Below are positions 35,570 through 43,820 of a stretch of 64,000 nt of DNA, piece after piece. The translations under genes were made by a program, and so were the position numbers. Source of the DNA: an uncultured Sutterella sp. (lineage in GTDB: Bacteria; Pseudomonadota; Gammaproteobacteria; Burkholderiales; Burkholderiaceae_F); assembly GCA_905202595.1 (NCBI GenBank), contig CAJKSP010000005.1:1-64000 (forward strand). The letters are read 5' to 3'. The number at the start of each line of letters is the position of its first letter. The stretch's first letter is position 1. The notes under the pieces were generated by a model, which saw only the letters and a list, made by a program, of their open reading frames with translations, was not told where the DNA came from and ran no database searches.

Positions 35570-35810
35570 GAGCTTGAGAGCGGATGTGAAGAAGAAAGGA
35601 AGAAGCGCAAACGGCGCCGCAGGCCTCGTTTGTCGCGGCGCATGCGGGAAAGCCCGACTATACAGCATGAAGCGAGGCGGCTTCCTCCTCGCGGCATTGC
35701 CGGGAGAAAGCCGCCTCGCGCACGGCGGGCTCAGCGCCCGCCGATGAAGGCGTTCTGGATCTTGCGGAAGCTGCGCTCATTTGCGAAGCCTCCGCATGAG
35801 AGCCGCAAGA

Positions 35811-37436
35811 TTACTTCTTCGCGAGCTTCTCGGCCGTCGCCTTCTTCAGAAGCGCCGTCGCATCCTGAGCGGCCTTGGCGCCCTTGGCCAGGCTGCGAAC
35901 CGCTTCGTCAGGATTGTGGAACCAGGCGCCGTTCACCGCAGTCCAGTACTCCCAGTTGATGTGGGCGGAGGCATGGAGCTTGCGGGCCTCGTCGAGCGTC
36001 TTCTGATCGACGCCCGCGGCAATCGCCGCTTCGAACGCGTCGAACATGTCGTTCATGCGCGCTTCCGTCTCGCGGACCTTGCCGTCGTAGTAGCCGTGCA
36101 TGGCGTCAATCGCCGCATTCATCTGCTTTTCCGTCTTGTCGGTGTGGCAGGTGAGACAGGTTTCCTTGATGTAGTGGCGCGGCGACGTGGCCCAGTGGTT
36201 CGTATAGACCTTGCCCGTCTTCTCATCCTTCACCTTCGGCATGTGGCAGGAAGCGCAGTTGGCGCCCGCCTTGTCGTGCTTCGAGCCGAAGAACGTCTCC
36301 GTGTCCGGATGCTGCATCTTCACAAGGAGCGCGCCCGTCATGCTGTGCTTGAAGTCGCGGTAGCCGATCTTGTCGTAGTAGGCCTCGATCTGGTCGGCGT
36401 TCACAAACGGGAAGTGATTCGTCAGGCGGTTGTCCATGCCGATAGGCTTGCCCGTCTTGGCGTCGATGCCGGGGTTGCAGATGTATTCGACGTGGCACTG
36501 CGCGCACATGAGGTTGGCATCGGGCTTGGCGAGATAGCCCACCTTGCGCGTGAAGCCGCGCACGCCCGCATCCTTCACTTCGACGGGCGTCTTGTGCGCC
36601 GCCACCTCGTTCCAGACGGAGGGACCGTCGGTGCGCGTCACGGCATCAATCAGCGCATCGCGGACGATGCGGGGCTTGGCCGAATGCGGATCGTGGCAGA
36701 AGTTGCAGTTGAGTGCATGCTGAACAGCGCGCACGGAGTCGACGGCATTCGAGGCGCGGTTCCACTTGGCGCCTTCGACCTTGTCGCCCATGTAGGCCCA
36801 GTCAAGCATCAGATCGGTCGACTTGCAGGACCAGCAGACGCCGTTGCCGGCAGCGGCCGTGCCCGGCTTGAAGGGCTTGTGCTCATTGCTTTCCGGATGG
36901 GTGTCCTTGAGGACGTCCCAGACCTTGTAGGACTTGCCGCCTTCAAGCGTCGTGTAGAGCCAGCCGTCCTTGGGCTCGAAGCGGCCGCCGAATGCACGGT
37001 CGACGAGGAACTGGTCGATGGCCATCCAGGTGTGCGAGCGCGGCAGGTCGTGCTCCTTCGTGAAGCCGTGGCCGCCGAGCGCGCGATCGAAGAACGGATC
37101 GGGCGCAGGACCCGTAGCCGCCTTCTTCGACTGGCGGGCCGGACGCTCGCTCGTCGTGTAGAGCGACTTGTATTGCGGCTGGTGGCAGGCGCCGCAGGTA
37201 GCAGGATCCATGCTCGTCACCGGACGGTTCGAAGCCTTCTCCAGGTGCTTGTCCAGACCGGAATGGCAGGTCGTGCAGGCCACGTCCTTATGGGCGGCGC
37301 CGGCGTGATTCTTCGTCACGTTGCTGTGGCAGGTCTGACATTGATTGAGATCAACAGGCGCAGCCCAAGCGGCAGCGCTGAAACCGAGAGCAGCAGCGAG
37401 CGCGGCAGCTGCGGCGGTGAAATGGTGGGCCTTCAT
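35811..37436 (-). CDS. Octaheme cytochrome c nitrite reductase
   Basis: The 541-residue periplasmic protein has a Sec signal (cleavage near AWAAP) and eight haem motifs: CQTCH (33-37), CTTCH (54-58), CGACH (81-85), CWSCK (201-205), CNFCH, CAQCH, CASCH and CLTCH. One CXXCK motif in a CWSCKS context is the catalytic haem of ammonia-forming nitrite reductases; three additional N-terminal haems place it in the octaheme (ONR) class known from Thioalkalivibrio, not in the five-haem NrfA class. It should reduce nitrite (and perhaps hydroxylamine or sulphite) by six electrons. AGGAG precedes the ATG by 9 bases. No NrfH or other quinol dehydrogenase gene adjoins. ccmI follows on the same strand. Confidence 0.9.
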   Translation of the reverse strand: MKAHHFTAAAAALAAALGFSAAAWAAPVDLNQCQTCHSNVTKNHAGAAHKDVACTTCHSGLDKHLEKASNRPVTSMDPATCGACHQPQYKSLYTTSERPARQSKKAATGPAPDPFFDRALGGHGFTKEHDLPRSHTWMAIDQFLVDRAFGGRFEPKDGWLYTTLEGGKSYKVWDVLKDTHPESNEHKPFKPGTAAAGNGVCWSCKSTDLMLDWAYMGDKVEGAKWNRASNAVDSVRAVQHALNCNFCHDPHSAKPRIVRDALIDAVTRTDGPSVWNEVAAHKTPVEVKDAGVRGFTRKVGYLAKPDANLMCAQCHVEYICNPGIDAKTGKPIGMDNRLTNHFPFVNADQIEAYYDKIGYRDFKHSMTGALLVKMQHPDTETFFGSKHDKAGANCASCHMPKVKDEKTGKVYTNHWATSPRHYIKETCLTCHTDKTEKQMNAAIDAMHGYYDGKVRETEARMNDMFDAFEAAIAAGVDQKTLDEARKLHASAHINWEYWTAVNGAWFHNPDEAVRSLAKGAKAAQDATALLKKATAEKLAKK

Positions 37437-37534
37437 GGCGAATCTCCTGAGGGTGGTGGCAGAGAGGGCGCCATGCTTGGCTGAACTTGCGCGCTGAGCG
37501 CGATCGAAACGCCGTCTCTGTCGGGGTCGCACTC

Positions 37535-37562
37535 ATAGTAGCGTTCCTTAAGCTGAGCTTAA
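37535..37562 (-). promoter_or_regulatory. Nitrite reductase promoter with palindromic operator
   Basis: On the minus strand TACTAT (plus 37535-37540) is a plausible -10 box. Seven bases upstream, over the expected -35 region, lies the perfect 15-base palindrome TTAAGCT-C-AGCTTAA (37548-37562). The position fits a regulator that replaces or blocks the -35 element. Confidence 0.5.
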
Positions 37563-37800
37563 AGAAGCCAGAGGGAATGCATGAGAAGCGCTTTTCCTGA
37601 AGCTCTCTGCATCGTCAAAATACCTGTCTAACAAGCTTTTCTAAATAGGACCGCTCCATATGCATCACCTTTGGGAGGGTTGAGGGGAGATGCCGCTCGA
37701 GCGATGCACCCCCTCGCCCCATCCCGCCTCAGGCTTCGGAAGCGCCAGCGGCCGCCTGACGCATGGCCTTCCGGCGCTATCAAAAAGCGACGCTGCCTAT

Positions 37801-37854
37801 AAAGAAAAGGCGCGGCTTCTCGACGCCGAATCGGCTCAAGAAGCACCGCGCCTT
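37801..37854 (-). terminator. Terminator after the alanine/glycine symporter gene
   Basis: AAGGCGCGGCTTCT (37807-37820) pairs with AGAAGC-ACCGCGCCTT (37839-37854) with a two-base bulge, and the minus strand continues TTTTCTTT. Confidence 0.7.
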
Positions 37855-37882
37855 CTTCATGAGAAGCAGCTGGCGGCAGCGG

Positions 37883-39310
37883 CTACTGCGCAAGCTCCTC
37901 GCCTTCGCGGCGAGGCCACGCCAGAATGCCCTTCTGGCTCGGCAGGATGCGCGGATCGAATTCGGGACTTGCCACGCCCATGGCCTTCTGCCGGAAGTAG
38001 TCCGAGAGGCAGATGCAGGCAATGCGGCCGAGCAGCGCAATCGCCACAAGGTTCAGAACCGCCATGAGCGCCATGAAGAGATCGGCCAGATTCCAGACGA
38101 GCGTCAGCGCGGCGACACTGCCGAAGGCCACCATCGCCACCACGAGCACGCGGAATGTCCAGAGTGCAGCCGGACGGCGGCTGATGAAGTCCATGTTGAC
38201 TTCGCCGTAGAAATAATTGCCGATGATCGAGCTGAAGGCGAAGAAAAGAATGATCACGCTCATGAACGTGTTGGTCCAGGCGCCGAGCTCGCCCGTGAGC
38301 GCATGCTGCGCGAGCTCGATGCCGGTTTTGCCAGAAGCCGCCCAGTCGGGGGAGAGCAGCACGATCATCGCGGACGACGTGCAGACCATGAGCGTGTCGA
38401 CAAAGACGCCGGCCGCCTGCACGAGGCCCTGCTTCACCGGATGAGAAGCATCGGCCGCAGCCGCAGCGTTCGGCACCGAGCCCATGCCCGCCTCGTTCGA
38501 GAAGAGGCCGCGCTTCACGCCCGTCATGAGCGCAAGGCCGAAGCCCGCCCCCATCGCCGCATCGAAGTCAAAGGCCGAGCGCACGATCTCCGCGAGCACG
38601 CTCGGAATGAGCGTGATGTTCATGACCGTCACGACGCCCGCCACAAGAAGATAGGCGCCAGCCATGATCGGCACCATGACGCCCACGACCTTCGCAATGC
38701 GCTCCATGCCGCCGAAGATCACGAGCGCCGTGAGCACGGCGATGCACACGCTCGAGACTTCAGGCGCAACGCCCCAGGAGGCCTGCAGCGAAATGGCGAT
38801 GGTGTTGGCCTGGACGGAATTGAAGATGAGGCCGTAGGTCACGGAGATGAGCACGGCAAAAAGCGTCGCGAAGAACGGCGAGCCGAGAACATTGCCGATG
38901 TAGTAGGCCGGCCCGCCCACAAAGCCGCCGCCTTTCTTCGGCGCCTTGTAAACCTGCGCGAGCGTCGACTCGATGAAGCCCGTCGCTGCGCCGAGAATGG
39001 CGATCACCCACATCCAGAAGACGGCGCCCGGACCGCCCGTTGCCACCGCAATCGCAATGCCGGCAATATTGCCTACGCCGACGCGGGAGGCCGTTGACAC
39101 GCAGAACGCCTGAAAGGTCGACACGCGCCCGCTTCGCGGCTTCGCGGCGGCGCCTTCGCCGATGAGGCGGAACATCTCCGGGATCCTGCGCAGCTGCACG
39201 AAGCCTGTGCGCAGCGTGAACCAGATGCCGAGCCCCACAAGCATCACGATGAGGACATAGGACCAGAGCACGTCATTGACGGCGGCGACAACGGCATTGA
39301 GAGCTTCCAT
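37883..39310 (-). CDS. Alanine or glycine:cation symporter (AGCS family)
   Basis: The 475-residue inner-membrane carrier has about eleven helices and the AGCS signature VGVGNIAGIAIAVATGGPGAVFWMW, with GGPAYYIGNVLG, NEAGMGSVPNAAAAA and a C-terminal LGRIACICLSDYF. It imports alanine or glycine with Na+ or H+. The ATG at 39310 gives the standard N-terminus; the upstream 25 codons in frame do not. AAGGTCAG about 13 bases upstream is a weak ribosome-binding site. On the minus strand a TATAAA box lies at about 39413-39419. I looked for a glycine riboswitch in this leader, common before such genes, and did not find one. Confidence 0.92.
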   Translation of the reverse strand: MEALNAVVAAVNDVLWSYVLIVMLVGLGIWFTLRTGFVQLRRIPEMFRLIGEGAAAKPRSGRVSTFQAFCVSTASRVGVGNIAGIAIAVATGGPGAVFWMWVIAILGAATGFIESTLAQVYKAPKKGGGFVGGPAYYIGNVLGSPFFATLFAVLISVTYGLIFNSVQANTIAISLQASWGVAPEVSSVCIAVLTALVIFGGMERIAKVVGVMVPIMAGAYLLVAGVVTVMNITLIPSVLAEIVRSAFDFDAAMGAGFGLALMTGVKRGLFSNEAGMGSVPNAAAAADASHPVKQGLVQAAGVFVDTLMVCTSSAMIVLLSPDWAASGKTGIELAQHALTGELGAWTNTFMSVIILFFAFSSIIGNYFYGEVNMDFISRRPAALWTFRVLVVAMVAFGSVAALTLVWNLADLFMALMAVLNLVAIALLGRIACICLSDYFRQKAMGVASPEFDPRILPSQKGILAWPRREGEELAQ

Positions 39311-39645
39311 TCTTTCTTGCTGACCTTTGCTGGCTGGAGAGGGTTGCAGATCTGCTCGGACGAGGCGCCGCAGCGGGCGATCCATCCGGCGGAGTACGGG
39401 AAAAAGGGGGCATTTTATAACCTAGCGGAGATGCGCTCCATCAAATTTCGCAGAAATCCGCTCTGCCTCCTGGCTTGAATACATGCCAGCTTGAGGCTTT
39501 CGTCGCGGCAGGCTGCCGATCAGGAAAATTCTTACCCGCCGGCATTGACAGACTGACGCCGGCGGCGGCAAGATTTTCGTATTGCGGCGCTCGCCCTTGG
39601 AGGCCTGCGCCTGCATGATCAGCAATTCCTTCTCAGACAGTCCGC
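39311..39645. other. Symporter leader and divergent promoter region
   Basis: No gene is visible. On the minus strand there are two structured parts, AGCGGA...TCCGCT (around 39424-39463) and CCGCCGGC...GCCGGCGG (39536-39566). The plus-strand promoter for the leader peptide at 39646 must lie here, but I cannot point to a clear -35/-10 pair. Confidence 0.45.
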
Positions 39646-39735
39646 ATGACTTCCATCATCCGCACGTCGATGTACGCGTATTGGCGCCCCTTCTCCTTTA
39701 GAAGGCGGGCGCTCTTCGTCGTGCGCAGAGGATGA
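39646..39735 (+). CDS. Putative 29-residue leader peptide rich in aromatic residues
   Basis: The small frame from ATG 39646 to TGA 39733 encodes 29 residues with the core MYAYWRPFSF, that is two Tyr, one Trp and two Phe in ten codons, followed by many Arg. It lies directly before an RNA segment able to form alternative hairpins and a terminator, and upstream of a TrpC-like gene. That is the arrangement of amino-acid-controlled attenuation leaders. No strong ribosome-binding site is seen, only CAGACAG. The peptide itself need not have a function. Confidence 0.5.
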   Translation: MTSIIRTSMYAYWRPFSFRRRALFVVRRG

Positions 39736-39823
39736 TCCGAAGCGCAAGTGCATCGCCCCTGAAGCTCCAGGGGACCTGAAAAGGAAGAGAAAGCCCGCGA
39801 TCCGATGATCGGCGGGCTTTTTT
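39683..39823 (+). promoter_or_regulatory. Transcription attenuator: antiterminator and terminator share an arm
   Basis: The terminator is AGCCCGC (39792-39798) with GCGGGCT (39812-39818), an inner GATC/GATC, then six T. Its 5' arm can pair instead with an upstream copy: GCGGGC-G-CTCTT (39705-39716) matches AAGAG-AAA-GCCCGC (39785-39798). A further early hairpin GCGCCC...GGGCGC (39684-39711) can block that pairing. A ribosome stalled at the Tyr/Trp codons would leave 39705-39716 free and so prevent termination; one reaching the TGA at 39733 would cover it. The downstream gene starts at 40003. Confidence 0.6.
39791..39823 (+). terminator. Intrinsic terminator of the attenuator
   Basis: GC-rich stem as described for the attenuator with TTTTTT at 39818-39823. 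It lies 180 bases before the TrpC-like gene and after the leader peptide, so it can end only the leader RNA. Confidence 0.8.
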
Positions 39824-40002
39824 GATGTCTCGGCCGATCGCAGCGGAGCGCCCCGCTCGACTATGACTGCAACTGCTTGAAAACCCCGAGGCCATCATGA
39901 TGAATGCCGTCCGCATCTGCCGATACCGCCGCCTGAACTGGCGATTTAGCCGCTCTCTCTGCAGCGCTTCTTCTTCATCCTCGCTTTGCTTCAGGCTTCA
40001 TC

Positions 40003-41031
40003 ATGACGACGACATCCGACACCACCCGATCTCCTCGCTCTGCGCTTCTCGAACGCGCCTGCTTTAGCGCCGCCACGTCGCTGCCGCTGAACCGCTCGGC
40101 AGAAAATGCCGTCCGGACACTGATTCTCGCGCAGGAGGCGAAGGCCGCTGCGGCCTCTCAGCAGCCGTGCGCCAAGCCCGAGCGCCTGGCTCGCGCGCTT
40201 CTTCGCGATACCCGGCTTCGCTCCGCCGCCATTGACGGCACGGCGCTAGCCGCCATCGCCCGCAAGGCGCTTCTGCTCTCGGCGACGCTGCCGGCCATGA
40301 CGCCGCAAGCCGTCGACCTTGCGCTCGCGCATCGCCGCGACATGGGCGCCTCCATCGGCCGTCCGCTTTCGAGCGCCCTGGTCGCCAGCGAGCGGCCGAG
40401 CAAATGCAGCGCCCGCAACCTCCCTCTTCTGAAGCCGTTTGAAGCCGCCATGCGCCGCCGCGGCGCGCGCCTTGTCGCTGACTACGCCGAAGGGCGCCTT
40501 CCCGACGAGCTGCCGGAGGGCATCTGCGCGCTTTCCTTCGACGCGCTCGTCTACGGCTTTGAAGCGCTCGCTCTTGTGCGCGCCCAAACACAGCTTCCGA
40601 TCCTTGCGCGCGGCGCCATCCTGACGGAAGCCGCCGTGCTCGCAGCGGCCGAAGCAGGCGCCGATGCCGTCGCCGTGCCGCTGCAGCTCCTCTCGGACTC
40701 CGGCGCCGAACACGTCATTCGCGCCGCTGCGGAACTCGGCCTTGAAGTCGTCGCCGAAGGCATGGATGAGGAGCAGCTCCTCGCCGCGCTGCGCCTCGGC
40801 GTGGCCATGGCCAGCATTGCCAGCATTGATCCGATGACGCTCGAGGCAGACCCAGGTCGTGCGGCGGCGCTCGCAGACTTCGTGCCGCGCCGCTGCGTGC
40901 TTCTCTGCCGCGGCGCAGCTGAAACCGCCGCCATGATGGCCAGAACCGCCCGCCGTGCGGGACGCGCCCTCGTCTTCATCGCCGGCGAAGCCGTCTTCGG
41001 CCGCGAAGCGAGCTGCGCGCAGGCGGCCTAG
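40003..41031 (+). CDS. Degenerate indole-3-glycerol-phosphate-synthase-like (TrpC fold) protein
   Basis: The 342-residue protein lines up with TrpC from about residue 115 to the end: LPILARGAILTEAAVLAAAEAGADAVAVPLQLLSDSG corresponds to the PVLRKDFI...GADAILLI segment, LGLEVVAEGMDEEQLLAALRLG to the LVEVHDEEEL segment, and VFIAGEAVFG to the last phosphate-binding strand. Catalytic positions are mostly gone: the Lys of RKDF is Arg, the Asn-Asn-Arg of strand 6 is Ala-Ser-Ile, and the Glu-Ser of strand 7 is Cys-Arg. Only the Glu of strand 5 remains. The first 100 residues are extra and Ala-rich. It is therefore probably not an active synthase. No other trp gene adjoins. ATG 40003 is preceded by AGG only. 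Confidence 0.7.
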   Translation: MTTTSDTTRSPRSALLERACFSAATSLPLNRSAENAVRTLILAQEAKAAAASQQPCAKPERLARALLRDTRLRSAAIDGTALAAIARKALLLSATLPAMTPQAVDLALAHRRDMGASIGRPLSSALVASERPSKCSARNLPLLKPFEAAMRRRGARLVADYAEGRLPDELPEGICALSFDALVYGFEALALVRAQTQLPILARGAILTEAAVLAAAEAGADAVAVPLQLLSDSGAEHVIRAAAELGLEVVAEGMDEEQLLAALRLGVAMASIASIDPMTLEADPGRAAALADFVPRRCVLLCRGAAETAAMMARTARRAGRALVFIAGEAVFGREASCAQAA

Positions 41032-41039
41032 CCGCCCGA

Positions 41040-41366
41040 TCAGGCGTCTTTAAGCTGCCGGCGGCTCCCGTGGCGGCCGCAAGTCACGACGCGCAGATCG
41101 CCCTGCTCGGCCGCGCGGCGCCGCCTCGCTTCCTTCGGATCGGTCAGGAGCGGCGCGGCAATCTCGATGCGGTCTCCGGGCTGCACGGCATCCGAAAGCG
41201 ACGCTCTGCGCCCCCAGACGGCCAAGCCTTCGCCGGCCGCAAGCGGCCGGCCGAAGAGCGCAAGCGCCTCTTCAATCGTGGCGCCCTCAGGAATGCGCCG
41301 CGCGCAGATCTGTGCGCCCGATGCGCCGGCAATGCAGAGTTCGGCATCAATCATGCGTGCAGTCAT
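41040..41366 (-). CDS. rnfH: RnfH-family (UPF0125) small protein
   Basis: The 108-residue protein has the ubiquitin-like RnfH fold: AELCIAGASGAQICARRIPEGATIEEAL, a middle GLAVWGRRASLSDAVQPGDRIEIAAPLLTDPKEARRRRA that carries the family's most conserved segment, and a basic tail. Its function is unknown; in many proteobacteria it sits with ratA beside smpB. Here smpB is only 2 kb away, with an insertion-sequence remnant between and no ratA. AAGGA lies 10 bases before the ATG at 41366. The same frame stays open upstream into the transposase remnant, so a fused product is possible in principle. Confidence 0.85.
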   Translation of the reverse strand: MTARMIDAELCIAGASGAQICARRIPEGATIEEALALFGRPLAAGEGLAVWGRRASLSDAVQPGDRIEIAAPLLTDPKEARRRRAAEQGDLRVVTCGRHGSRRQLKDA

Positions 41367-41479
41367 GGAATAAAGGTCCTTGAAGAAGAGAAAGAGAGAT
41401 GTACGCCCGCATCCGGACCGCACAGTCGGGATCTCAAGCCGCTCAGCCAGGGCGCATGCATGAGTGCCCAAGCCGATTA

Positions 41480-43090
41480 GATATATTTGAATCCAGCGGT
41501 CAAGCACTCTATGTGCGTACTTGGGGTTGGCACACCGAGCCTGGAGGGCCGGGATAGAGATATCACAGTTGTCCAGCAGCAGGCCCTTGTCATAGAACCA
41601 CACACGATAGTTTTCAAGCAATGCCAGCGCAAGCTTGTTGTGCAGGCCGCGGTTGCTGATGTACTTGCCGTTATTCGATCCTGATCCAGTACACGTCCAG
41701 AACCCAGTGCAGATTGTTCTCAATGTCCCAATGGGCGCGAACAATCGAGAGGATGCGCTCGCCGCAGCCTTTCTCACAAGGCAGCGAGGTGGCGTAGTAG
41801 CTGTACTCGTCGGTTATCTGCCCCGTTTTCTTGGTGAAGACTTGCTTGCGAATCCGCACGAAGCTGCCGCTTTCAAGCCCCTTCCACTTCTGCTTGAGCA
41901 TGGGGCTTGCCAGCCGGCCCAAAATGACGTCAATGGTGCGCTGTTCAATACGACCGTGGCCGCATTCAACATCCTGCTTGTAGGTCACGATCTGATCTTC
42001 GTGCGTCGTAGCGAACAAGTTGCTCGCCTCGCTGTTGGTCTTGTCCTGGTTGACCTTGAGACTGATGAGATAGTCTGCTCCGCCGGCGAGTACCGTCGTG
42101 ACAAAGCGCACTTGACAGTTCATCGCATCGGCGGCGACGACGGCGCCGTTGATGTCAAGCCCCGCAAGCAACTGCGGGCCGACCGTCATCTCATTTGTTT
42201 TCTTGGGGATGAGGCGATGCGCCAAGCAAACGCGGGTACTCGCGTCGAAAATGTTCATCAGATATGAAGACCGCAGAGCTCTGCGTTTCCCTTTGTTCGA
42301 CTTCCTGTTGCACGGACAGCTTGACCGTCAGCGGGGATCACCCTTTCAGTGCCCTTTTTGACTAGGGGCTGCGTGAGCCTCATGTAGAAATCTTCCATGA
42401 CTTCGGTTTTCGCCTGCAAGAGCGCACGGCGCACCGTATCGCGAGTCATGTTGACGCTGTCGAATCCCTTGAAGACCTTCGTGAAGAACTCGGCGTAGTT
42501 CTTAGCAAAGTCGGCAATGCTCTGGGCATCACTTTTGCCGCAGAGAGCGGACATGAGCGAAATGAGAGTAATGTCAGGCAGCGGCACGACGATGCCTGGT
42601 TGTCGCCGAGATTCAAGCACCGAATCAATCGTTGCAGTCTTGATGACGTCCTGAACTAGCGGAACTTGCTTTTCAGTCTGTTCTGTACGCCTTGTATCCG
42701 TGCCCTTTGTGAGCTTGTCAACGAGCTCCCTGAGCTGGGCAATTTCGGCATCCTTGCGGCGTACTTCCTCCAGCTTCAGGTACGTCTGACCGAAGATGAA
42801 GACGTCGTTGCGAATGGATCCGATCGTCTCGCGGATAACCTTGATCGCCCCCGTGTCGGGATTCTTGATGCGCTGCTCCCTGTAGACCTGATATAGGTCG
42901 CTTTTGCCGTTGTAGTTGAGGCTGCAATTGGGAAGGATCTAGGGGTACTTGGTGTAATCAGGTTTCTTGGATCGTCGGATATTATAAATATTTCTTATTT
43001 TATCAAATATCTGATTAGCCGAATGTGATTTATCTGTAATATTCATAAATTATCTTTTTTTTACCACATTTGCCTATCAAGGTGTTGTAC
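41480..43090 (-). mobile_element. Decayed ISAs1-type insertion element between rnfH and smpB
   Basis: The bounds are estimates: the transposase remnant plus AT-rich flank on the smpB side. It separates two genes that are neighbours in other proteobacteria. With a nonsense codon and two frameshifts it cannot move by itself. Confidence 0.6.
41487..43046 (-). pseudogene. ISAs1-family (H-repeat type) transposase remnant
   Basis: Minus-strand fragments in several frames together encode an ISAs1-type transposase of about 515 residues. It begins at ATG 43046 and meets an in-frame TAG at codon 36 (42939-42941). The frame then stays open through DDLYQ-like and QSIADFAKNYAEFF parts to IPADGQAVR (first catalytic Asp). 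A frameshift near 42290 leads into TNEMTVGPQLLAGLDINGAVVAADAMNCQ and RAHWDIENNLHWVLDV, the family's conserved blocks, and a second shift near 41680 ends it. It has about 140 more N-terminal residues than the classical H-repeat protein. The 5' part is AT-rich. I could not find terminal inverted repeats or target duplications. Confidence 0.8.
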
Positions 43091-43271
43091 ATCCGCCCTG
43101 CCGCTCGGCGTGCAGAGCGGCGCTAAGCGGCTAAAATTTAATGTTTTCCGACGCCGTCTGCTAAACGGCGCACAGTCCCCGCGGCGCCGGCCCGGCCTGA
43201 GGCGGCAGCGCCCCGAGGCGGAGCGCAGGCTCCAAGCCCATTCACCATCAACCGCAACCTCAGACACTCAG

Positions 43272-43736
43272 ATGGCCATCATTCAAAACAAGCGCGCCCG
43301 CCACGACTACGAGATCGAGGACCGCTATGAAGCGGGCATCGTGCTCGAGGGGTGGGAAGTCAAAAGCGTGCGAGCCGGACGCGCTCAGATCGGACAGTCG
43401 CACATCTACATCCGCGAGGGCGAGCTCTTTCTCTGCAACGCGCACATGACGCCCGCAGACCAGGCCTGCACGCACGTGACGCTGCAGACGAACCGCACGC
43501 GCAAGCTCCTCATGCACCGGCGCGAAATCATGAAGCTCATCGGACGCGTGGAGCGGCAGCACTATGCGCTCATCCCGCTCAACCTGCACTTCACCCGCGG
43601 CCGCGTCAAGGTCGACGTCGCGCTCGCCCGCGGCAAGCGCGAATATGAAAAGCGCGCCGACGAGAGCAAGAAGGAGTGGAAGCGCGAGCAGGAGCGCATC
43701 ATGAAGAAGGACGGCCGCGGCCGGCACATTCTTTAA
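43272..43736 (+). CDS. smpB: SsrA-binding protein SmpB
   Basis: The 154-residue protein matches SmpB from end to end: IIQNKRARHDYEIEDRYEAGIVLEGWEVKSVRAGRAQI, LLMHRREIMKLIGRVERQ, and the basic C-terminal tail YEKRADESKKEWKREQERIMKK that enters the ribosomal A site. It delivers tmRNA to stalled ribosomes. The ATG at 43272 gives the normal length; the frame upstream to 43110 is not family sequence. No tmRNA gene is visible in the window. Confidence 0.97.
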   Translation: MAIIQNKRARHDYEIEDRYEAGIVLEGWEVKSVRAGRAQIGQSHIYIREGELFLCNAHMTPADQACTHVTLQTNRTRKLLMHRREIMKLIGRVERQHYALIPLNLHFTRGRVKVDVALARGKREYEKRADESKKEWKREQERIMKKDGRGRHIL

Positions 43737-43820
43737 TGCGCCCCCCGAACGGCTCTTCCGATGTTTCGGACCGGCCCTGAGCCGGCCTGAGGCCGCCTTC
43801 ACGATTTCACCCGCTTCGCC

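Larger units (their letters stand above)
37437..37882. other. Divergent-free spacer between nitrite reductase and symporter genes
   Basis: The stretch holds the nitrite reductase promoter with its palindrome, then about 240 bases without a supported gene (a 72-codon frame at 37628-37846 reads like the CTTTGGGAGGG-type intergenic repeats common in Gram-negative genomes), then the symporter terminator. Confidence 0.5.

Noticed and set aside
35781..37484. 567-codon plus-strand frame opposite the octaheme nitrite reductase
   Set aside because: The minus strand has eight haem motifs in one frame; the opposite frame is compositionally unlikely.
37628..37846. 72-codon minus-strand frame between the nitrite reductase and symporter genes
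   Set aside because: Its sequence resembles translated intergenic repeat DNA (CTTTGGGAGGGTTGAGGGGA), with no start signal.
39700..39790. Glycine riboswitch, suggested by CCGAAGCGCAA and an AAAAGGA segment beside an alanine/glycine symporter gene
   Set aside because: It lies on the strand opposite to the symporter, and the paired GGAGAG and CTCTCAGG elements of the glycine aptamer are missing. The leader peptide and competing hairpins explain the region better.
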